Assembly: GCA_963921355.3 (NCBI GenBank)
Contig: OZ001190.1
Span: forward strand, 1,798,001 to 1,862,000
From: CAWUEZ02 sp963921355
Lineage (GTDB): Bacteria > Pseudomonadota > Alphaproteobacteria > Thalassobaculales > Thalassobaculaceae
DNA length: 64,000 nucleotides
Reading direction: 5' to 3'
Translations under genes and position numbers: made by a program
Notes under the pieces: model-generated
Database searches by the model: none
What the model saw: the letters and a program-made list of their open reading frames with translations, nothing else
What the model was told of the DNA's origin: nothing
Shown: positions 59,167 to 64,000 of the stretch, in pieces
Numbering within the stretch: position 1 is the first letter of the stretch
How the letters are laid out: each line of letters starts with the position of its first letter

Positions 59167-61236
59167 ATGTCCGAGACCGATGCCGACCCGCTTCCGCTTG
59201 CCGCCGGATTCCCTCCCGCCGACCGAGAGGCCTGGCGTGCCCTGGTGGATGCTGCGCTGAAGGGCGCGCCCTACGAGAAGGCGCTGACTCGCCAGCTCGC
59301 TGAAGGCATTCGCACCGAGCCGATCTACACCGCCGCTGAGGCGCCTGCACCAGCTGATGCCGCGACCCGCAATGCGGCGGCCGCGGATCGAACCAGGTTC
59401 GGGTGGGACATCCGTCAGCGCCACGCGCACCCCGACCCGGACCAGGCCAATAAGGCGATCCTCGCGGATCTGGAGCGCGGTGTGCGCTCGATTCAGTTGC
59501 GTCTCGACCGGGCGGCGCGGCGCGGCGGAACCGCCCAGTCCCGGCCCGACGATGCCGGTGTCGACGGCACCATGGTGTACACGCTGAGCGACCTCGAAAC
59601 CGCCCTCGACGGGGTTTACCTGGAGGCGGCCCCGATCGCGCTGCAGCCGGGCGGATCCTTCTCGGCAACGGCGGCGATGATCATGGCGCTGTGGGAGCGC
59701 CGCGGCCTCGACCCGGTCACGATTCTGGGCCATCTCGGGGCCGATCCCATCGGATCGCTGGCGGCCGAAGGCATGCTGCCGGGTTCGGCCGAGCAGGCTC
59801 TGCAGGAGATGGCGGCGCTCGCCGGTCATGTGGCGGGCACCTGTCCCAACGTCACCACCGTCTCGGTCGATACCGCCCCCTATCACGGGGCCGGCGCCAA
59901 CGAGGCGATGGACCTCGCCTACGCGCTGGCAACCGGTGTTGCCTACCTGCGGGCGATGGAGACCGGCGGACTGTCGATTGAACAGGCGGCGGCCCAGATC
60001 GAGTTCTCGCTTCCGGTCGGGGTCGACGTCTTTCTCGGTATCGCGAAGTTGCGGGCTGCACGGCGGCTCTGGGCGGATGTCCTGGCGGCCTGTGGCGTGT
60101 CGGCGGAGAGCCGGTCCATGCGCCTGCACGTCACGACTGCTGAGAACGCGTGGAGCGGGCGTGACCCCTGGGTCAACATGCTGCGGGCGACCGTCGCCAC
60201 CTTCGCGGGCGCCGTCGGCGGTGCTGACAGCCTGACAGTCCTGCCGTACTCGCACGCCCTCGGGTTGCCGGACGGGTTCGCCCGGCGGATCGCCCGCAAC
60301 ACTCAGGTCATTCTGGCCGAGGAAAGCAGCCTGGCCCGGGTGATCGATCCGGCCGGGGGCAGCTGGTACGTCGAGACCCTGACCGAACAGCTGGCGGACA
60401 AGGCCTGGGAGCGGTTCCAGACCATCGAGGCGGCGGGTGGCATGCTGCAGCACGTGACCTCGGGGGCGGTTGCCGAGGCCTGCGCGGCGGCCTGGGCCGA
60501 TCGCGAACGCCGGATCGCCGGCCGCCGCGAACAGCTCACTGGGGTGAACGCTTTCCCGAAGGTCGATGAAGCCGCTGTTGACGTCGAAGCGACCGACCGT
60601 TCAGCGCAGGTCGCAGAGGCGCGCACCCGGCTGGCGGCGGGGGCCCGGTCCGCGGTGCCGGCGGCCGGCATCGAGGATCATGTGCGCCACGCGATGGTCG
60701 GGGCCGACCTGACCGCTCTCCTGGGTGCCGGGACCGGGGTTGCGACCGCGCCCGCACCGACCGGCCACCGGCTCGGCGAGGCGTTCGAAGCGCTGCGCGA
60801 CGCGTCCGACGCCCATGCCGCGCGCACCGGCAGCCCGCCGAAGGCCCTTCTGGTGTCGCTTGGTGGGCCGGCCCAAGCGACGGCACGGGCGACCTTCGCC
60901 CGCAATCATCTCGGCACCGGTGGGATCGCCGGTATCGACTGCGATGGCGATGACGATGCGGGCCTCGCAGCAGCCCTTGGTGACAGCGGGACCGATTTGG
61001 CGGTGATCTGCTCCAGTGATAGCATTTATGCCGATCGCGCCGCGGCCGTGGCTCAGGCGCTGAAGGCGGCCGGCGCCCGGGAAGTCCTGCTGGCGGGCCG
61101 CCCCGGCGACCAGGAAGCGGCCTGGAAGGCGGCCGGTATCGACGGCTATGTCTTTGCCGGCGACGATACGCTGGCCACCGTGCGCGGCGTGCTCGGCCGG
61201 CTGGGTGTGACCGCCGGCGGTGAAGGAGACGGATGA
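59167..61236 (+). CDS. mutA: Methylmalonyl-CoA mutase small (non-catalytic) subunit
   Basis: 689 residues. Its barrel half resembles the catalytic subunit (HPDPDQANKAILADLERGVR, FSLPVGVDVFLGIAKLRAAR, WSGRDPWVNMLRATVATFAG, VIDPAGGSWYVETLTEQLAD), but the C-terminal domain lacks the B12 motif D-x-H-x2-G, as expected for MutA. It pairs with MutB. ATG 59167 with GGAACC; its last bases overlap mutB by ATGA, so the two subunits are translationally coupled. Confidence 0.93.
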   Translation: MSETDADPLPLAAGFPPADREAWRALVDAALKGAPYEKALTRQLAEGIRTEPIYTAAEAPAPADAATRNAAAADRTRFGWDIRQRHAHPDPDQANKAILADLERGVRSIQLRLDRAARRGGTAQSRPDDAGVDGTMVYTLSDLETALDGVYLEAAPIALQPGGSFSATAAMIMALWERRGLDPVTILGHLGADPIGSLAAEGMLPGSAEQALQEMAALAGHVAGTCPNVTTVSVDTAPYHGAGANEAMDLAYALATGVAYLRAMETGGLSIEQAAAQIEFSLPVGVDVFLGIAKLRAARRLWADVLAACGVSAESRSMRLHVTTAENAWSGRDPWVNMLRATVATFAGAVGGADSLTVLPYSHALGLPDGFARRIARNTQVILAEESSLARVIDPAGGSWYVETLTEQLADKAWERFQTIEAAGGMLQHVTSGAVAEACAAAWADRERRIAGRREQLTGVNAFPKVDEAAVDVEATDRSAQVAEARTRLAAGARSAVPAAGIEDHVRHAMVGADLTALLGAGTGVATAPAPTGHRLGEAFEALRDASDAHAARTGSPPKALLVSLGGPAQATARATFARNHLGTGGIAGIDCDGDDDAGLAAALGDSGTDLAVICSSDSIYADRAAAVAQALKAAGAREVLLAGRPGDQEAAWKAAGIDGYVFAGDDTLATVRGVLGRLGVTAGGEGDG

Positions 61237-63392
61237 TGAGCGGGGTACCCGACTTTTCGACCCGACCGTTCGCGGCGCGCGGATCCGAAGCGGCCGCCGT
61301 GACGACCGGGGAACCGTGGACCACGCCGGAAGGGATCGAGGTCAAGACCCTCTATACGTCCGCCGATCTGCAAGGCCTCGACCATCTGCAGAGCTGGCCG
61401 GGCCTGCCGCCGTTTGTGCGTGGCCCTTATCCGACCATGTATGTCACCAAGCCCTGGACGATTCGGCAGTACGCCGGGTTCTCGACCGCCCAGGAAAGCA
61501 ATGCCTTCTACCGGCGCAATCTGGCGGCCGGGCAGAAGGGCCTGTCGGTCGCCTTCGACCTGGCGACTCACCGCGGCTATGACAGCGACCACCCCCGGGT
61601 CGCCGGCGATGTCGGCATGGCGGGCGTGGCCATCGACTCGATCCTCGACATGCGCACCCTGTTCTCGGGCATTCCGCTCGATGAGATGAGCGTGTCGATG
61701 ACCATGAACGGTGCCGTGCTGCCGGTGATGGCGCTCTACATTCTGGCCGCCGAAGAACAGGGCGTGGCGCCGGAGAAGCTGAGCGGGACCATCCAGAACG
61801 ACATCCTCAAGGAGTTCATGGTCCGCAACACCTACATCTACCCGCCGGCGCAATCGATGCGGATCATCTCCGACATCTTCGGGTACACCTCCGAGCGCAT
61901 GCCGCGGTTCAACTCGATCTCGATCTCCGGCTACCACATGCAGGAGGCCGGGGCGACGGCCGACCTGGAGCTTGCCTACACCCTGGCTGACGGCGTGCAG
62001 TACATCCGCGCCGGACGGGATGCCGGCCTCGATGTCGACCGGTTCGCGCCGCGCCTGTCGTTCTTCTGGGCGATCGGCATGAATTTCTTCATGGAGGTCG
62101 CCAAGATGCGGGCGGCCCGGCTGTTGTGGGCCAAGCTGGTCAAGCAGTTCGACGCCAAGAACGACAAGTCGCTGTCCCTGCGCACCCACTGCCAGACCTC
62201 GGGGTGGTCGCTGACCGCGCAGGACGTGTTCAACAACGTGACCCGCACCTGCGTCGAGGCTCTGGCGGCGACCCACGGCCATACCCAGTCGCTGCACACC
62301 AACGCCCTCGACGAAGCGCTGGCGCTGCCGACCGACTTCTCGGCCCGGATCGCCCGCAACACCCAGCTTCTGATCGAGCAGGAGACCGGGACCACCCGGG
62401 TCATCGATCCCTGGGGCGGGTCCTACTATGTCGAGCGGCTGACCCGCGATCTCGCCGAGAAGGCCTGGGAGCACATCCAGGAGGTCGAGAGCTACGGCGG
62501 CATGGCCAAGGCGATCGAGGCCGGAATTCCGAAGATGCGGATCGAGGAGGCGGCGGCGCGCACCCAGGCGCGCATCGATGCCGGCCGGCAGACCATCGTC
62601 GGCGTCAACAAGCACCGCATCGATGAGCCCGACAATCTGGAGATCCTGAAGATCGACAACGCCCGGGTGCGCCAGGGGCAGATCGACCAGCTCGCCCGGC
62701 TGCGCGCCGAACGCGACCAGGGCGACGTGGAGGCCCGGCTCGCGGCGCTGACCCGCAGTGCGGAGACCGGCGACGGCAACCTGCTTGCGCTGGCGGTCGA
62801 TGCCGCCCGGGCCAAGGCCACGGTCGGCGAGATCAGCACCGCGCTGGAAACCGTCTGGGGCCGGCACGTGGCGGAGGTCAAGGCGATCTCCGGGGTGTAT
62901 TCCAAGGAAGTGGGAGAGACCGGCGTGATCGAACAGGTTCGCAAGCTGATCGCCGAGTTCGAGGAAGCCGACGGCCGTCGACCGCGGATTCTGATCGCCA
63001 AGATGGGCCAGGACGGTCACGACCGCGGCCAGAAGGTGATCGCCACAGCTTTCGCCGATCTCGGCTTTGACGTCGACATCGGGCCGTTGTTCCAGACGCC
63101 GGCCGAGGCCGCCCGTCAGGCGGTCGAGAACGACGTTCATGTGGTCGGCGCGTCGTCGCTCGCCGCCGGCCATCTGACGCTGGTGCCGGAACTGCGCCAG
63201 GAACTGGCCAAACTGGGACGCGAGGACATCATGGTGGTGGTCGGGGGCGTGATTCCGCCTCAGGACTACGAGGCGCTGCGCCAGGCCGGCGCGGCCGCGA
63301 TCTTCCCGCCGGGTACCGTGATCGCCGAGGCCGCGATCGACCTCCTGAAGAAGCTGATCGACACCTTTGGCGACGAAACCCGGGCGGCCTGA
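61233..63392 (+). CDS. mutB: Methylmalonyl-CoA mutase large (catalytic) subunit
   Basis: 719 residues. Substrate-binding barrel: RGPYPTMYVTKPWTIRQYAG, GLSVAFDLATHRGYDSDHPR, RIISDIFGYTSERMPRFNSI and FSFFWAIG-like LSFFWAIGMNFFMEVAKMRA. The B12 domain has the axial His H596 in AKMGQDGHDRGQKVIATAFA. It interconverts (R)-methylmalonyl-CoA and succinyl-CoA with adenosylcobalamin. ATG 61233 lies within the mutA stop (GGAG four bases upstream). It is followed after 7 bases by meaB. Confidence 0.95.
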   Translation: MMSGVPDFSTRPFAARGSEAAAVTTGEPWTTPEGIEVKTLYTSADLQGLDHLQSWPGLPPFVRGPYPTMYVTKPWTIRQYAGFSTAQESNAFYRRNLAAGQKGLSVAFDLATHRGYDSDHPRVAGDVGMAGVAIDSILDMRTLFSGIPLDEMSVSMTMNGAVLPVMALYILAAEEQGVAPEKLSGTIQNDILKEFMVRNTYIYPPAQSMRIISDIFGYTSERMPRFNSISISGYHMQEAGATADLELAYTLADGVQYIRAGRDAGLDVDRFAPRLSFFWAIGMNFFMEVAKMRAARLLWAKLVKQFDAKNDKSLSLRTHCQTSGWSLTAQDVFNNVTRTCVEALAATHGHTQSLHTNALDEALALPTDFSARIARNTQLLIEQETGTTRVIDPWGGSYYVERLTRDLAEKAWEHIQEVESYGGMAKAIEAGIPKMRIEEAAARTQARIDAGRQTIVGVNKHRIDEPDNLEILKIDNARVRQGQIDQLARLRAERDQGDVEARLAALTRSAETGDGNLLALAVDAARAKATVGEISTALETVWGRHVAEVKAISGVYSKEVGETGVIEQVRKLIAEFEEADGRRPRILIAKMGQDGHDRGQKVIATAFADLGFDVDIGPLFQTPAEAARQAVENDVHVVGASSLAAGHLTLVPELRQELAKLGREDIMVVVGGVIPPQDYEALRQAGAAAIFPPGTVIAEAAIDLLKKLIDTFGDETRAA

Positions 63393-63399
63393 GGGCTTG

Positions 63400-64000
63400 G
63401 TGGCCGATTCCGCCGTGGATCCACCCCCGCCGGTCCCTCCGGTCCGGCGCCGCAGCCTGAGTGTCGACGAGTATGTCGATGGCGTGCTGTCCGGCGACCG
63501 GGCGGTTGTTGCCCGCGCGATCACTCTGGTGGAAAGCCGCAAGTCCGCCCACCGGGATCTCGCCCAGGAGATGCTGGTGCGCCTGCTGCCGCACGGCGGC
63601 AAGGCCCACCGGGTGGGCATCACCGGGGTGCCGGGGGTCGGCAAGTCGACTTTCATCGAGGCGCTGGGAACCCATCTGACCGATGTCGGCCATCGGGTCG
63701 CCGTCCTGGCGGTGGATCCGACCAGCGGGCGCACCGGCGGCTCGATTCTCGGCGACAAGACCCGAATGACCGATCTTGGGCAGGACCCGCGGGCGTTCAT
63801 CCGCCCCTCACCCTCGGCCGGGACCCTGGGCGGGGTGGCGCGGGCGACCCGCGAGAGCATGGTGGTCGTCGAGGCCGCCGGCTACGACGTGGTCCTGGTC
63901 GAGACCGTCGGCGTCGGCCAGAGCGAGGTGACGGTTGCCGATATGGTCGACCTGTTTCTGGTGCTGATGCTGCCGGGAGCCGGCGACGAACTCCAGGGCA
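63400..64000 (+). CDS. meaB: Methylmalonyl-CoA mutase-associated GTPase MeaB (ArgK family), 3'-truncated
   Basis: The first 200 residues are in the window. P-loop: HRVGITGVPGVGKSTFIEAL; then VAVLAVDPTSGRTGGSILGD, TRMTDLGQDPRAFIRPSPSA with the conserved switch region, and LVETVGVGQSEVTVADMVDL with the Walker B/switch II equivalent. MeaB proteins load and protect adenosylcobalamin on the mutase. GTG 63400 with GAGG (63391-63394) upstream is the start; the gene runs past 64000. Confidence 0.92.
   Translation, partial: MADSAVDPPPPVPPVRRRSLSVDEYVDGVLSGDRAVVARAITLVESRKSAHRDLAQEMLVRLLPHGGKAHRVGITGVPGVGKSTFIEALGTHLTDVGHRVAVLAVDPTSGRTGGSILGDKTRMTDLGQDPRAFIRPSPSAGTLGGVARATRESMVVVEAAGYDVVLVETVGVGQSEVTVADMVDLFLVLMLPGAGDELQG

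Noticed and set aside
61146..63860. Long minus-strand open frame opposite mutB and meaB
   Set aside because: Antisense shadow of well-supported genes; no ribosome site or family motif.

Overview
The window is high-GC, densely packed chromosomal DNA from an alphaproteobacterium, most likely a free-living Rhodospirillales-type organism. The clues are the split methionine synthase next to an ArsR-methyltransferase fusion, a complete ccoNOQP-ccoGHIS set behind an FNR/FixK-type box, a fused TRAP DctQM transporter, a XylX-type sugar-acid dehydratase and Tad-pilus pseudopilins. Genus-level assignment is not possible by eye. I see no rRNA, tRNA, CRISPR array, insertion sequence or prophage.

Layout. 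(1) 1-12.2 kb is a surface carbohydrate locus: a KdsD/KpsF-type isomerase cut by the window edge, a methyltransferase-glycosyltransferase fusion, two further glycosyltransferases and a TPR-glycosyltransferase on the minus strand. Facing them on the plus strand are a 2OG-Fe(II) oxygenase and a LIC12192-type small protein (the 'sporadic carbohydrate cluster' pair), three NAD-dependent epimerase/dehydratases and a UDP-HexNAc 6-dehydrogenase. (2) 12.2-14.9 kb is a TadE/TadE/TadG trio. (3) 15.1-18.7 kb is a hybrid histidine kinase that appears dead (ATPase G2 box missing, TAG inside the receiver domain), followed by an intact response regulator. (4) 18.7-27.5 kb holds an aminopeptidase P, a small unknown protein, an amidohydrolase, a universal-stress protein coupled to an orphan HlyC-like lysine acyltransferase, and a TRAP transporter with a 39-residue membrane peptide. 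(5) 27.6-35.8 kb is the cbb3 oxidase and its maturation genes. (6) 35.8-39.0 kb holds a DUF2189 membrane protein, an OmpA-like lipoprotein, a PAS protein and a SnoaL-like protein. (7) 39.1-46.3 kb is sugar/sugar-acid catabolism: a XylB-like SDR, a second SDR, a XylX-type dehydratase, an FAH hydrolase, a CurA-type reductase, dgoK, dgoA, and an SDR with an early TAG codon. (8) 46.4-49.8 kb holds two tandem M20 amidohydrolases and two GNAT acetyltransferases. (9) 49.9-57.4 kb is the methionine branch: a YeeZ-like protein, ArsR-methyltransferase, metF, a zinc-ligand-free homocysteine methyltransferase relative, and metH in two pieces. (10) 57.4-64.0 kb holds an ArnT-like glycosyltransferase, mutA, mutB and the start of meaB.

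Functional picture. Micro-aerobic respiration (cbb3) sits beside TRAP uptake of an organic acid. Sugar acids are drained by DeLey-Doudoroff and Weimberg/Dahms-type steps. B12-dependent methionine synthesis and propionyl-CoA/methylmalonyl-CoA conversion occupy the right end. The items most worth a second look are the sporadic carbohydrate pair, the orphan HlyC-like enzyme, the degenerate homocysteine methyltransferase, the doubly damaged kinase, and the promoter with overlapping 17-bp inverted repeats in front of the TAG-containing SDR.
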